From Collinsella aerofaciens ATCC 25986 (GTDB lineage Bacteria; Actinomycetota; Coriobacteriia; Coriobacteriales; Coriobacteriaceae), in contig NZ_CP048433.1 of NCBI RefSeq assembly GCF_010509075.1, positions 496,001-560,000 of the forward strand: 64,000 nucleotides of DNA, given 5' to 3'. The translations under genes were made by a program, and so were the position numbers. The notes below the pieces were generated by a model. It was not told the DNA's origin and did not search any database. It saw nothing but the letters and a program-made list of their open reading frames with translations. Positions 7,120 to 15,774 of this stretch are shown in pieces. The number at the start of each line of letters is the position of its first letter. Within the stretch, counting starts at the first letter, position 1.

Positions 7120-8737
7120 GCTGCAGGTTTCTAACATTGCACTCATTCGCGAGGCGACGTTGGTGCCGAGTGCCGGCCTGACTGTCCTGACCGGCGAGAC
7201 CGGCGCTGGCAAGACCGCGCTGCTCTCGGCTCTTAAGCTTATTTTGGGCGAGCGCGCGGATTCGTCGACGGTGCGCGAGGGCGAGGCGCTCGCGAGCGTC
7301 GAGGCACGACTCTTCGACGGGCCGCACGACACGGAAGGGTTCACCGTACAGCGCAGCCTTTCCGCCGAGGGCCGCAGCCGTGTGAAGATTGACGGGCGCA
7401 TCGCCAGTGTGCGCGAGCTTTCGGAGCGCGTTGGTGTGATGATGGATCTGTGCGGCCAACACGAGCACCAGCGCTTGCTCGATTCGGCACATCACGTTGC
7501 GATGGTCGATGCGTGGGCGGGACGCTCTGCGCTCGAGGCGCTGGATGCGTACCGCGCCTGCTTTAAGGCATCGCGTGCTGCCGCCAAGGAGGTTCGACGT
7601 GTTGAAGAGGCCTCGCGTGCGCAGGGGAGCCGCGTCGAGGAGGCGCGCTTTGCGCTCGAGCGCATCGGCGAGGTCGACCCTAAACCGGGCGAGTATGAGG
7701 AACTCGAGGAACTGCTGCCGCGCTCCGAACATGCCGAGGTACTGGTTGCCACGGCCAATGATGCCCATGCATCGCTTGCTGCCGAAGGGGGAGCGCTCGA
7801 TGCCGTGAACAGTGCCGTGGCAGAGCTTTCCCGTATGGCTGCCGTCGATCGCAAGCTGGGCGACATTGCCGATGCGCTTTCGGATGCCTGTATCTCCCTT
7901 GAGGATTGCGCGAACGAACTTCGTTCCTATCGCGATGGCGTCGCCTTCGACCCGCGCGAGCTCGCTCGCATGCGTGAGCGGTATTCCGACCTCAAGGGTC
8001 TATTGCGTCAGTGGGGTCCCACTATGGACGATGTTTTTGCCACGCGCGATCGCTCGCAAGAACTGCTGTCCCTGGTCGATGATGGCGATGAACAGATCAA
8101 AAAGGCGCGTGAGGCACTCGGGAGCGCCGAGCGCGAGCTGTTCGCTGCTGCCAGGGCACTTAAGCGCGCTCGCAATACGGCGGCCCCGCGCTTCTGCCAC
8201 GAGGTCGGCCGCCAGATGGCTCGCTTGGAGATGGGCGGTGCCGAGCTCGTCTGGGAGTCGCGCGATCTTCCCCGTGCTGAGTGGACGCCCGTTGGTCCTT
8301 CGAGCTACGAGCTGCTATACCGCAGCGGTGCCGGCTTGACGCCACGTCCCCTGCGCCGCATTGCGTCGGGCGGCGAGCTCAGCCGCGTCATGCTGGCAAG
8401 CAAGGTCGTCCTCGGTAACGCGGACGGTGTTGATACGCTGGTGTTTGACGAGGTCGATGCTGGTGTCGGTGGCTCCACGGCGCGTGCGCTCGCGGGCGTG
8501 CTGGCAGATCTCGCCGCTACGCATCAGGTGATTGTCGTAACCCACTTGGCGCAGGTCGCCGTCATGGCTGACAAGCATTATGTCGTCAGCAAGGAACCGG
8601 GCGATGTTCCCCAGACGCATTTGGACGAGGTAACCGGCGAAACGCGTACCGCCGAGATCGCCCGCATGTTGAGCGGCGATCAGTCCGAGGCAAGCTTGGC
8701 CCACGCAAAGCAGATGCTCGAAGAAGCTCGAGGTTAG
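7109..8737 (+). CDS. recN: DNA repair protein RecN
   Basis: 542-residue SMC-like ATPase acting early in double-strand break repair. It starts IDELQVSNIALI, typical of RecN. Walker A is GETGAGKTALLSAL (about residues 29-42). A central coiled-coil-rich region (about 150-370) carries many charged heptads. The C-terminal half shows the ABC signature ASGGELSRVMLA and Walker B LVFDEVDAGVGG. The length matches the family. Translation is probably coupled to nadK by the 11-bp overlap. The gene faces the rpiR-type gene and ends in a hairpin. Confidence 0.95.
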   Translation: MIDELQVSNIALIREATLVPSAGLTVLTGETGAGKTALLSALKLILGERADSSTVREGEALASVEARLFDGPHDTEGFTVQRSLSAEGRSRVKIDGRIASVRELSERVGVMMDLCGQHEHQRLLDSAHHVAMVDAWAGRSALEALDAYRACFKASRAAAKEVRRVEEASRAQGSRVEEARFALERIGEVDPKPGEYEELEELLPRSEHAEVLVATANDAHASLAAEGGALDAVNSAVAELSRMAAVDRKLGDIADALSDACISLEDCANELRSYRDGVAFDPRELARMRERYSDLKGLLRQWGPTMDDVFATRDRSQELLSLVDDGDEQIKKAREALGSAERELFAAARALKRARNTAAPRFCHEVGRQMARLEMGGAELVWESRDLPRAEWTPVGPSSYELLYRSGAGLTPRPLRRIASGGELSRVMLASKVVLGNADGVDTLVFDEVDAGVGGSTARALAGVLADLAATHQVIVVTHLAQVAVMADKHYVVSKEPGDVPQTHLDEVTGETRTAEIARMLSGDQSEASLAHAKQMLEEARG

Positions 8738-8755
8738 GTCGTATCAGCGGTGTTG

Positions 8756-8788
8756 GTGGGACAAAATAGACTGAAATTTTTGTCCCAC
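8756..8788. terminator. Hairpin between convergent recN and rpiR-type gene
   Basis: GTGGGACAAAAT and ATTTTTGTCCCAC form a nearly perfect stem with A/T-rich flanks on both strands, suited to a bidirectional terminator. The GTGGGACA/TGTCCCAC stem recurs at 48254-48275. Confidence 0.65.
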
Positions 8789-8796
8789 TACGCGTT

Positions 8797-9654
8797 TTAC
8801 TCCACAACCTTATCCGGCTGGATGAGCTCCTCGTAGTAGCTGATATGCTCACGCGCGTCTTTAATCTCGGGCAGCAGGAAGTTGTAGATGACTTCGATGA
8901 TCATCGTGGCGCTGATCTTGGAGAACGCGAAGTCACCCGTTGTCAGCAACGCTTCGTGATTGACGGTATTAAAGGTGTAGTCGGCGAGGCGCGCAAGTGG
9001 GGATTTGCTGTCACTGCTGATGACGACTACGGTTGCGCCGCAGTTGCGAGCCGCTTTTGCCATGCGATTCAGTCGGCGCGATTTGCCAGAGTTTGAGATT
9101 AGCACGATGACGTCACCCGGGCGTAACGTGAGCGCAAAGCCGATTGATGTCTCGCTAATGGTGCTCGCCATGCAGCGCAGGCCCAGCTGCGAAAACTTAA
9201 ACGTCGCATCGAGCGCGACCGCGTTCGTATTGCCCACAGCTGCAAACTCAATAACCCCTGCATGCTTAAGGGCATGCACAACAGCCGCCAGCGTATCGTG
9301 GTCGATCCCGTCGATGGTCGCATTAAGCTCGCTCACCTTGGCAGCCAGGATGTTCTTGAGGCTCTGCTCCATATTGTCGAGCGAGACCTCGTCGGTCAGG
9401 CCCTCGTTGCGCTGGCTTTCCAAATCCCTCGCCAACGAAAACTGAAAGCTGCGGAAGCTGCCAAACCCAAGCTTGCGGCAGAAGCGCGAAACGGTCGCCT
9501 CGGACGTGGCAGCGGCGCGCGAGAGCTGAGCGGCCGTGAGGCGCGGCGCCTCGGACTGGTGCTCCAATATATAGTCGACAATGCGCTGCTCGGACTCGCT
9601 GTATCCCTGATGGGTGCTAATGAGGGAAAGTGCGCTCTTGCTACTATCGGTCAT
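8797..9654 (-). CDS. MurR/RpiR family transcriptional regulator
   Basis: 285 residues. The N-terminal HTH_6 domain (residues about 5-80) has LTAAQLSRAAATSEATVSRFCRKLG, a typical RpiR helix-turn-helix. A C-terminal SIS sugar-phosphate-binding domain (about 115-250) includes AAVGNTNAVALDA and VIVLISNSGKSR, whose Ser residues normally bind the phosphosugar. The start is the ATG at 9654 with AGGAG upstream; an in-frame upstream ATG lacks a ribosome site. Divergent orientation to the fructose PTS gene, with inverted repeats between them, suggests it regulates that operon in response to a sugar phosphate (inference). Confidence 0.9.
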   Translation of the reverse strand: MTDSSKSALSLISTHQGYSESEQRIVDYILEHQSEAPRLTAAQLSRAAATSEATVSRFCRKLGFGSFRSFQFSLARDLESQRNEGLTDEVSLDNMEQSLKNILAAKVSELNATIDGIDHDTLAAVVHALKHAGVIEFAAVGNTNAVALDATFKFSQLGLRCMASTISETSIGFALTLRPGDVIVLISNSGKSRRLNRMAKAARNCGATVVVISSDSKSPLARLADYTFNTVNHEALLTTGDFAFSKISATMIIEVIYNFLLPEIKDAREHISYYEELIQPDKVVE

Positions 9655-9926
9655 GGATGGCTCCTGGTTGGCATGAAAATCTAGCTTGATTTGCAATGCC
9701 ATAGTATACGGGCATTTTCAATTACAAGATACACCTTGCCGTTTCAAGTGTTGATGGTAAACTTTCACTTACCGTTTACGGTTATGAAAGAACCTTTCAC
9801 CGGAGATTTGCACCTTAGCTCTTCTCACGCGGACGGTAGGTTGGTATCTTTCAGTTGTGGAAAAACGCGCATCGAAGCGCGTGTAGGGGAGCGCCCGCGG
9901 GCGCTGTACTCAAGAAGGAGGGACAC
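9655..9926 (+). promoter_or_regulatory. Divergent control region of the fructose PTS genes
   Basis: This 272-bp gap separates the RpiR-type gene from the PTS permease. It holds two candidate operators: TGAAAG-AAC-CTTTCA (9785-9799), a perfect 6-bp inverted repeat, and GTAAAC/GTTTAC arms at 9757-9762 and 9774-9779. TTTCA occurs repeatedly across 9720-9800. The second half has no gene. Promoter hexamers could not be fixed with confidence. Confidence 0.4.
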
Positions 9927-11930
9927 ATGGCTAAGTTTGACATCATCGCCGCGACCGGTTGCCCGACCGGCATTGCGCACACCTTCATGGCGAAGGAGGC
10001 GCTGGAGAAGGCTGCTGCCGAGCGAGGTCTGACCATTAAGGTCGAGACTCATGGCCAGGTCGGCGTCGAGAACGAGCTCACCAAGAGCGAGATCGCCGGT
10101 GCCAAGGCCGTCGTCGTCGCAGCCGATAAGGATGTCCAGGCTGAGCGTTTCGCCGGTAAGCCCATGGTTTCCGTTGGTGTTTCCAAGGCCCTGTCTGTCG
10201 AGGCTGCTGGTAAGCTGATCGACCGCGCGCTCGCCGCCAAGGGCGACGACACGGTTGCCGCTGCCGCCGATGTCGAGGACGAGGTCGAGGAGAAGGAGTC
10301 CATCGGTCACGTCATCTACAAGCACCTCATGAACGGCGTCAGCCACATGCTGGTCTTCGTCGTTGCCGGTGGTGTTCTGACCGCCATTTCGTTCCTGTGG
10401 GGCATCACGTCCTTTGATTCGACGGCTGCCGACTACAACAGCTTTGCCGCGATGCTCAAGATTATCGGCGGTATCGCCATGAACCTCATGGTTCCGGTGC
10501 TCTCCGCTTACATCGCCGAGTCCATCGGCAAGCGCCCAGCGCTCGTCCCCGGTTTTGTTGCCGGTATGATTGCCATCCAGGGCTTGCCTGTTAACGCCGA
10601 TACCGGCATGATCGACGCCGGTGGCGCAGGTGTGGGCTTTGGCTTCCTAGGCGGCATCGTCGGCGGCTTCCTCGCTGGCTATGTCATCCTGCTGCTCGAG
10701 AAGGTTTTCTCTAAAATTCCCGCGAGCCTTAATGGCCTGAAGGCAATCTTCCTGTATCCGCTGTGCTCTACCGCCATCGTCGGCCTGGTCATGCTCGGTA
10801 TTTCCGGCCCCATGGCTGCCATTAACCAGGGTATGATGGATTTCCTGCAGAGCCTCGGTAACTCCGGTCCGGTGATCCTTGGCCTGGCCATCGGCTGCAT
10901 GTGCGCCTTTGATATGGGCGGCCCGGTCAACAAGGCTGCTTACGCTACTGGCACCTTCCTGCTCGGTACCGCTCTCGAAGCTGGCGTCGGCACCGAGACC
11001 TACAACTTCGGCACCAACTTCATGGCTGCCGTCTCCGCCGCTTGCATCGTTCCGCCGCTGATCACCACCTTCGCCGTCGTTGTCGGTAAGAAGTACTTCA
11101 GCCAGGAGGATCATGACGCCGGTATCGTCAACCTCATCCTTGGTTGCACCCACATCACCGAGGGCGCCATTCCGTTCATGACCAAGAACATCTGGCCCGT
11201 CATGCCCATCATGATGCTCGGTTCTTCCATCGCTTCCATCTTGACCATCTTCTTCAACGTTCACGATCCGGCGCCTCACGGCGGCTTCCTGGTCCTGCCT
11301 GTTGTCGAGAACGGTCCGCTGTGGGTCCTCGCGATCCTCATCGGCGCTGTGGTCGGTGGCATCCTGTTCGTGGCCTTCAAGAAGTACGACTTCGAGAAGA
11401 ATCAGAAGGCCGCTCCTGTAGCCAAGCCCGTTGAGGCCCCCAAGGCCGCTGCCGTCGAGGCCCCCAAGGCCGAGGCTGCCGACTTCGTGAAGGTCGAGAA
11501 TGTCTTTGTCGCCGAGGACTTCGCTTCTCGTGACGAGGCTCTGAGCTTCGTTTCCAACCAGGCCGTCAAGGCAGGTATCGCCAGCGACGCCGACGCCGTG
11601 ATGAACGCCTTCCTGGCTCGCGAGGCCGAGGGCACCACGGGCATGATGGAGGGCTTCGCCATCCCGCATGCCAAGTCCGACGCCATTACCGAGGCTGCCG
11701 TCATCGTCGTTAAGGACGAGTCCGGCGTGACCGGTTGGGACACCATGGACGGCGCTCCCGTTAACGTGGCTATCGCCCTGCTCATCCCGGGTGCCCAGGC
11801 TGGCACCACGCACCTCAAGATCCTGTCCAAGGTCGCCGAGGCGCTCATGGACGAGGACTTCCGTGCCACCGTCAAGGGTTCCACCGACGCCGCCGAGATC
11901 GCCAAGACGATCAACGCCCGCCTGGTCTAA
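9927..11930 (+). CDS. fruA: PTS fructose transporter, IIB-IIC-IIA fusion
   Basis: 667-residue membrane permease that imports and phosphorylates fructose (product fructose 1-phosphate by family precedent). IIB comes first (residues about 1-100) with phosphocysteine in AATGCPTGIAHTFMA. The IIC membrane domain spans about 125-490 with many hydrophobic helices and GGPVNKAAYATG. An Ala/Pro/Lys linker leads to a C-terminal IIA domain (about 520-667) with the phosphohistidine in GFAIPHAKSD. Domain order B-C-A differs from the common A-B-C order. The start is the ATG after AAGAAGGAGG. Downstream HPr and Enzyme I supply phosphate from PEP. Confidence 0.93.
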   Translation: MAKFDIIAATGCPTGIAHTFMAKEALEKAAAERGLTIKVETHGQVGVENELTKSEIAGAKAVVVAADKDVQAERFAGKPMVSVGVSKALSVEAAGKLIDRALAAKGDDTVAAAADVEDEVEEKESIGHVIYKHLMNGVSHMLVFVVAGGVLTAISFLWGITSFDSTAADYNSFAAMLKIIGGIAMNLMVPVLSAYIAESIGKRPALVPGFVAGMIAIQGLPVNADTGMIDAGGAGVGFGFLGGIVGGFLAGYVILLLEKVFSKIPASLNGLKAIFLYPLCSTAIVGLVMLGISGPMAAINQGMMDFLQSLGNSGPVILGLAIGCMCAFDMGGPVNKAAYATGTFLLGTALEAGVGTETYNFGTNFMAAVSAACIVPPLITTFAVVVGKKYFSQEDHDAGIVNLILGCTHITEGAIPFMTKNIWPVMPIMMLGSSIASILTIFFNVHDPAPHGGFLVLPVVENGPLWVLAILIGAVVGGILFVAFKKYDFEKNQKAAPVAKPVEAPKAAAVEAPKAEAADFVKVENVFVAEDFASRDEALSFVSNQAVKAGIASDADAVMNAFLAREAEGTTGMMEGFAIPHAKSDAITEAAVIVVKDESGVTGWDTMDGAPVNVAIALLIPGAQAGTTHLKILSKVAEALMDEDFRATVKGSTDAAEIAKTINARLV

Positions 11931-11964
11931 TCCAGCAGTTAGCGAATAATATCGCCCCTGTAAC

Positions 11965-12003
11965 AAAGGCGGAGTCCCTCTCCAGGGCCTCCGCCCTTTT
12001 TCT
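11965..12003 (+). terminator. Rho-independent terminator after the PTS permease
   Basis: AAGGCGGAG pairs with CTCCGCCCTT around a 14-nt loop that can itself pair (CCCTctccAGGG), followed by a run of T. It ends the permease transcript. Confidence 0.85.
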
Positions 12004-12012
12004 ATCCCTCCC

Positions 12013-12085
12013 ATAAGTTGCGGTGAAATAGGGACTGTTTAAACGATTCAACCCCAAATTCAGTCCCTATTTCACCGCAACTTAT
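12013..12085. repeat. Palindromic repeat, 25-bp arms with 23-nt loop (copy 1)
   Basis: Perfect inverted arms (12013-12037 and 12061-12085; arm begins ATAAGTTGCGGTGAAATAGG) enclose a 23-nt loop. The same arms with a different 23-nt loop occur at 42778-42848 and 58971-59042. It lies just after the permease terminator. There is no poly-T tail typical of a terminator. Confidence 0.85.
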
Positions 12086-12188
12086 AAAAGGGTATAGAGG
12101 GGGCTACCTATCGAGTCTTTATCGCGAACAGTTCATCAGCCAGAATTCCGTTCGCACGATATTACTTTGGACCGACCGAGTTTCCGCA

Positions 12189-12340
12189 GCTTGCTCGCCC
12201 ACAGGGGCCCGTGCGCGGCCTGTGAGATTTATCGCGAGTTCCGCACGAGCCGAAGAGCACTTAATGTGCTCTTCGTGCGAGCAGGACTGTAGAGCAGGAA
12301 ATCTCACAGGCCGCGCACGGGCCCCTGTGGGCGAGCAAGC
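12189..12340. repeat. Long palindrome with conserved core (copy A)
   Basis: Two perfect 42-bp inverted arms (12189-12230 and 12299-12340) flank a 68-bp core that is itself a nested palindrome (AGAGCACTTAATGTGCTCT at its centre). The core is almost identical to the reverse complement of 49953-50021, while the arms are unrelated. Weaker inverted similarity extends outside the arms to about 12145 and 12385. It fills most of the 392-bp gap between the copy 1 repeat and ptsH. Confidence 0.9.
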
Positions 12341-12477
12341 GGACGACAAACACATCTGTCCAATAATTCGTCTGAAACATAATGAAAAACCGTTTGATGT
12401 GAGTTAATATAAAGAACGTCGTGAATCTGACTCCTGCCACATGCATGACAGGGGTTAAACACAAAAAGGAGTCAATT

Positions 12478-12741
12478 ATGGTTTCTGAGAAGGCTACCCT
12501 CGTTAATCCTCAGGGTCTGCACATGCGTCCGGCTGGTCTGTTCGCCTCCACCATGGGCAAGTACGCCTGTGACGTGACGGTCGTCACCCCCGAGAAGGAG
12601 GTCAACGGCAAGTCCCCGATGGCCCTCATGGCTGCTGGTATCCCCTGCGGTACCGAGGTCGAGGTCAAGTGCGACGGCGCCGACGAGGCCGAGGCTCTGG
12701 CTGCTGCCATCGAGCTCATCAAGAGCGGTCTTGGCGAGTAG
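12478..12741 (+). CDS. ptsH: Phosphocarrier protein HPr
   Basis: 87 residues. HPr passes phosphate from Enzyme I to the EIIA domains of PTS permeases. The active His15 is in NPQGLHMRPAG, and Ser46, the regulatory HPr-kinase site in Gram-positives, is in NGKSPMALMA. The start ATG is preceded by AAAAAGGAG; an in-frame upstream start lacks a ribosome site. It is followed by a terminator-like hairpin before ptsI, so HPr is probably made in excess over Enzyme I. Confidence 0.95.
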   Translation: MVSEKATLVNPQGLHMRPAGLFASTMGKYACDVTVVTPEKEVNGKSPMALMAAGIPCGTEVEVKCDGADEAEALAAAIELIKSGLGE

Positions 12742-12786
12742 AACTCAAACGGGTCGCATGTTGAACAACTAAGTTCATATTTGGGG

Positions 12787-12824
12787 GCGCAGTGACCTGT
12801 TGTAAGGTAACTGCGCTCTTTTGT
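12787..12824 (+). terminator. Attenuator or partial terminator between ptsH and ptsI
   Basis: GCGCAGTGACC pairs with GGTAACTGCGC (one bulge), followed by TCTTTTG. The arms and T-run fit a Rho-independent terminator. As ptsI has no obvious promoter of its own, it may act as a partial terminator. Confidence 0.65.
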
Positions 12825-12874
12825 CATGGATATGGCAAAACGCTTTATCACATGACACGGAGAGAGGAATGGGA

Positions 12875-14578
12875 ATGTATCAGGGAGTCAACGCTTCCGA
12901 GGGCATCGGTATCGGCACCGTCATGGTCGCCGTCGATCCCGACTTGACGTTTGAGCCGCACGAGGTTGCTGATTCGGCAGCAGAGAAGGAGCGCTATCAG
13001 TCCGCTCTTTCGGTCTTCTGCGAGAAGACCCAGGCTCAGGCCGACCACATGAAGGAGACGGTGGGCGAGGCCGAGGCCGAGATCATGAGCGGACACATTG
13101 TTCTGGCTCAGGATCCGGGTATGACCGACGCCATCAACGCCGCCATTGACGGCGGTACCTGCGCCGAGCAGGCGCTCATGGACACCTCGACCATGTTCGA
13201 GAACATGTTCCTGTCCATGGACGACGAGATGTTCCGTCTTCGCGCGGCTGACATCGCCGACATCCGCACCGGTATTCTGGCCGAGCTGCTGGGCAAGGAG
13301 GTCGTCGACCTCTCCGTCCTGCCCGAGAACACTGTCGTTGTCGTGCACGACCTCACGCCGTCCATGACCGCCACGATCGATAAGGCCCACGTTGCCGGTA
13401 TCGTCACCGAGACCGGTGGCCGCACGTCGCACTCCGCGATCATTGCGCGCGCCCTCGAGATCCCGGCTGTCCTTTCGGTCTCCAACAGCTGCACCGCACT
13501 GCGCAACGGCATGACCGTTGTCGTCGACGGCGGCAAGGGTATCGTCGAGGCCGATCCCGACGAGGAGACGCTCGCTGCCTACACCGCCAAGGCCGAGGCC
13601 TTCGCTGCCGAGAAGGCAGCCCTCGAGGCCTTCCGTGGCAAGCCGTCCGTGACTGCTGATGGCATCAAGAAGATCATCGCCTGCAACATCGGTAACCCCG
13701 ATGACGTGCCCAACGCGCTCGATCACGACGCCGAGGCTATCGGTCTGTTCCGCTCCGAGTTCCTGTTCATGGACTCTGCTGAGCTTCCTTCCGAGGAGGA
13801 GCAGTTCAACGCCTACCGTAAGGTCGCCAGCGCGCTCAAGGGTGCTCCGGTCATCATCCGCACGCTCGATGTGGGTGGCGACAAGGAGATTCCGTATCTG
13901 CATATGGTCAAGGAAGACAACCCCTTCATGGGCTTCCGCGCCGTGCGTTACTGCTTGGCCAATCCCGACCAGTACAAGGTCCAGCTCCGCGCTCTGCTGC
14001 GCGCTAGCGCCTTCGGTGACGTCAAGATCATGATCCCGCTCGTCACCTGCGTCGAGGAGGTCTTGGCTGTCAAGGAGCTCGTCGAGCAGTGCAAGGCCGA
14101 GCTGACCGAAGAGGGGCGCAAGTTCAACGAGAACATCGAGGTCGGCATCATGGTCGAGACGCCCGCCGCTTCGCTGCTCGCAGACCGTCTTGCCGAGGTC
14201 GCCGACTTCTTCTCCATCGGCACCAACGACCTGATCGGCTACACCATGTGCGCCGACCGTGGCAACGACACCATCTCCAACCTGTACCAGGTTTACTATC
14301 CCGCCGTGCTCCGCTCGCTCAAGAACATCATCGAGAGCGGCGTGAAGGCCGGCATCATGGTCGGTATGTGCGGCGAGGCCGCTGCCGATCCGCTGCTCGA
14401 GCCGCTGCTGATCAGCTGGGGCCTGGAGGAGTTCTCGATGAGTGCTCCGTCGATCCTGCGCGCCCGTAAGACCATCAGCCAGTGGACCAAGGCCGAGTGC
14501 GACGAGCTCACCGAGAAGGCGCTCGCCTGCAACACCGCCGCCGAGGTCAAGGCACTGCTCGAGTCCGCAGCTCGCTAA
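12875..14578 (+). CDS. ptsI: PTS Enzyme I (phosphoenolpyruvate-protein phosphotransferase)
   Basis: 567 residues, the usual size. Enzyme I autophosphorylates with PEP and donates phosphate to HPr. The N-terminal domain starts MYQGVNASEGIGIG. The phosphohistidine is in TGGRTSHSAIIARA (about residue 187). The PEP-binding TIM-barrel domain has LFRSEFLFM, RTLDVGGDKEIPYL, GIMVETPAA, SIGTNDL and VGMCGEAAADP. ATG 12875 is favoured over ATG 12869 because GAGAGG then has normal spacing. It acts with the ptsH and fruA-type products. Confidence 0.95.
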   Translation: MYQGVNASEGIGIGTVMVAVDPDLTFEPHEVADSAAEKERYQSALSVFCEKTQAQADHMKETVGEAEAEIMSGHIVLAQDPGMTDAINAAIDGGTCAEQALMDTSTMFENMFLSMDDEMFRLRAADIADIRTGILAELLGKEVVDLSVLPENTVVVVHDLTPSMTATIDKAHVAGIVTETGGRTSHSAIIARALEIPAVLSVSNSCTALRNGMTVVVDGGKGIVEADPDEETLAAYTAKAEAFAAEKAALEAFRGKPSVTADGIKKIIACNIGNPDDVPNALDHDAEAIGLFRSEFLFMDSAELPSEEEQFNAYRKVASALKGAPVIIRTLDVGGDKEIPYLHMVKEDNPFMGFRAVRYCLANPDQYKVQLRALLRASAFGDVKIMIPLVTCVEEVLAVKELVEQCKAELTEEGRKFNENIEVGIMVETPAASLLADRLAEVADFFSIGTNDLIGYTMCADRGNDTISNLYQVYYPAVLRSLKNIIESGVKAGIMVGMCGEAAADPLLEPLLISWGLEEFSMSAPSILRARKTISQWTKAECDELTEKALACNTAAEVKALLESAAR

Positions 14579-14595
14579 TTTGGTATCAGAGGTAA

Positions 14596-14625
14596 CCGCG
14601 TGGTTGGAATGGGCCGGCCACGCGG
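14596..14625 (+). other. Stem-loop between ptsI and the first PfkB gene
   Basis: CCGCGTGG pairs with CCACGCGG around a 14-nt loop. There is no T-run, so it is more likely an mRNA stability or processing element than a terminator. Confidence 0.45.
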
Positions 14626-14652
14626 CCCTCACATATACAGGGGGTACTGTAA

Positions 14653-15585
14653 ATGTTCTACACGCTAACCGCTAACCCGGCTGTCGACATGACGGTTTCG
14701 AGCTCTCCGCTCGAGCCCGACGAGAACGTCCGCACCGGTTCGGCCAGCTACACGGCTAACGGCAAGGGCCTCGACGTGTCCTTCGCCTTTAAGAAGATGG
14801 GCGTCGACACCGTCGCGCTCGGCTTCTTCGCTGGCTTCACGGGCAAGTTCATCGTCGAGGAGGTCATGAACCTGGGTTGCCTCTGCCGCCCGGTCTGGAC
14901 CGACGGTATCACGCGCATTAACACCTACGTCAACGATGGCCAGCACGAGTACGGCATCCTGAACCCCGGCGCCCCGATCACGCCGCAGCACCAGGAGGAG
15001 CTCTACAACATCCTGGACACCGCGGGCGATCTCGAGTGCCTGATCGTCTCCGGCTCCGTGCCTCCCAAAGCTACGCCCGACTTCCTGGCTCAGGTCATGG
15101 AGCACGCTCAGGCTCGTGGCGCTGACGTCGTCCTGGACCTGTCCTCCGACAAGCTCAAGGAGCTCGCTCACAAGAAGCCGCTGCTCATCAAGCCGAACCA
15201 TCACGAGATGAAGGCCATCTTCGGCGTGCCGGTCGACACCGACGACGAGGTTCGTGTCGCCATGAAGATGGCTCACGACGCTGGCGTTCAGAACGTGCTG
15301 CTCACCCGTGGTAGCCGCGGCGACGCTTACTTCTCCAACGGCGAGGACATCTGGTACGCCAAGCGTGAGTTCAACATCAAGCTGGTCTCTTCCGTCTGCG
15401 CCGGCGACTGCACCCTCGCTGCGTTCCTGCACAAGTGGTACAGGGATCGCGACAACGTCGAGGAGGCCATGAAGCTCGCTATGGCCACCGGCGCCAACGT
15501 TGCCGAGTCCGTCGGCATTGGTGACTTCGGTCACGTCGACGAGTACAGCAAGCGCGTTGCTGTCCGCAAGCTCGATCGTCAGTAA
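14653..15585 (+). CDS. PfkB family sugar-phosphate kinase, probable 1-phosphofructokinase (copy 1)
   Basis: 310-residue ribokinase-fold kinase. It starts MFYTLTANPAVDMTV, typical of the FruK/LacC branch, and has NGKGLDVSFAF (about residues 36-46), SGSVPP, KPNHHEMK and the catalytic loop CAGDCTLAAF near residue 255. In the context of a fructose PTS it probably phosphorylates fructose 1-phosphate to fructose 1,6-bisphosphate. It differs from its tandem paralogue at two usually conserved sites: NGKGLD (normally N) and CAGDC (normally S). Tagatose-6-phosphate kinase activity is an alternative. Confidence 0.85.
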   Translation: MFYTLTANPAVDMTVSSSPLEPDENVRTGSASYTANGKGLDVSFAFKKMGVDTVALGFFAGFTGKFIVEEVMNLGCLCRPVWTDGITRINTYVNDGQHEYGILNPGAPITPQHQEELYNILDTAGDLECLIVSGSVPPKATPDFLAQVMEHAQARGADVVLDLSSDKLKELAHKKPLLIKPNHHEMKAIFGVPVDTDDEVRVAMKMAHDAGVQNVLLTRGSRGDAYFSNGEDIWYAKREFNIKLVSSVCAGDCTLAAFLHKWYRDRDNVEEAMKLAMATGANVAESVGIGDFGHVDEYSKRVAVRKLDRQ

Positions 15586-15611
15586 TCGAAACGCGACATA
15601 TTCGTGCGCAT

Positions 15612-15646
15612 GCGGCGCCCCGGTTTCGGCCGGGGCGCCTTTTTTG
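15612..15646 (+). terminator. Rho-independent terminator
   Basis: GGCGCCCCGG pairs with CCGGGGCGCC (short loop) followed by seven T residues. It ends the ptsI-PfkB transcript before the second kinase gene. Confidence 0.92.
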
Positions 15647-15774
15647 TTCCGCCATGGGGGAGAGGTGTCCTGCCGTACTTCATCGCTTCCACACCGTTCA
15701 CCGAGTTGTCCTAGCCTTTTACCGATGCGTGGAATATACTTTCATTAACACGTTGCTTCGTGAAAGGAACATTC

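Noticed and set aside
10647-14632. Long minus-strand open frames opposite the PTS permease and Enzyme I
   Set aside because: Low-complexity, Gly/Asp/His-rich translations caused by GC-rich codon bias on the coding strand.
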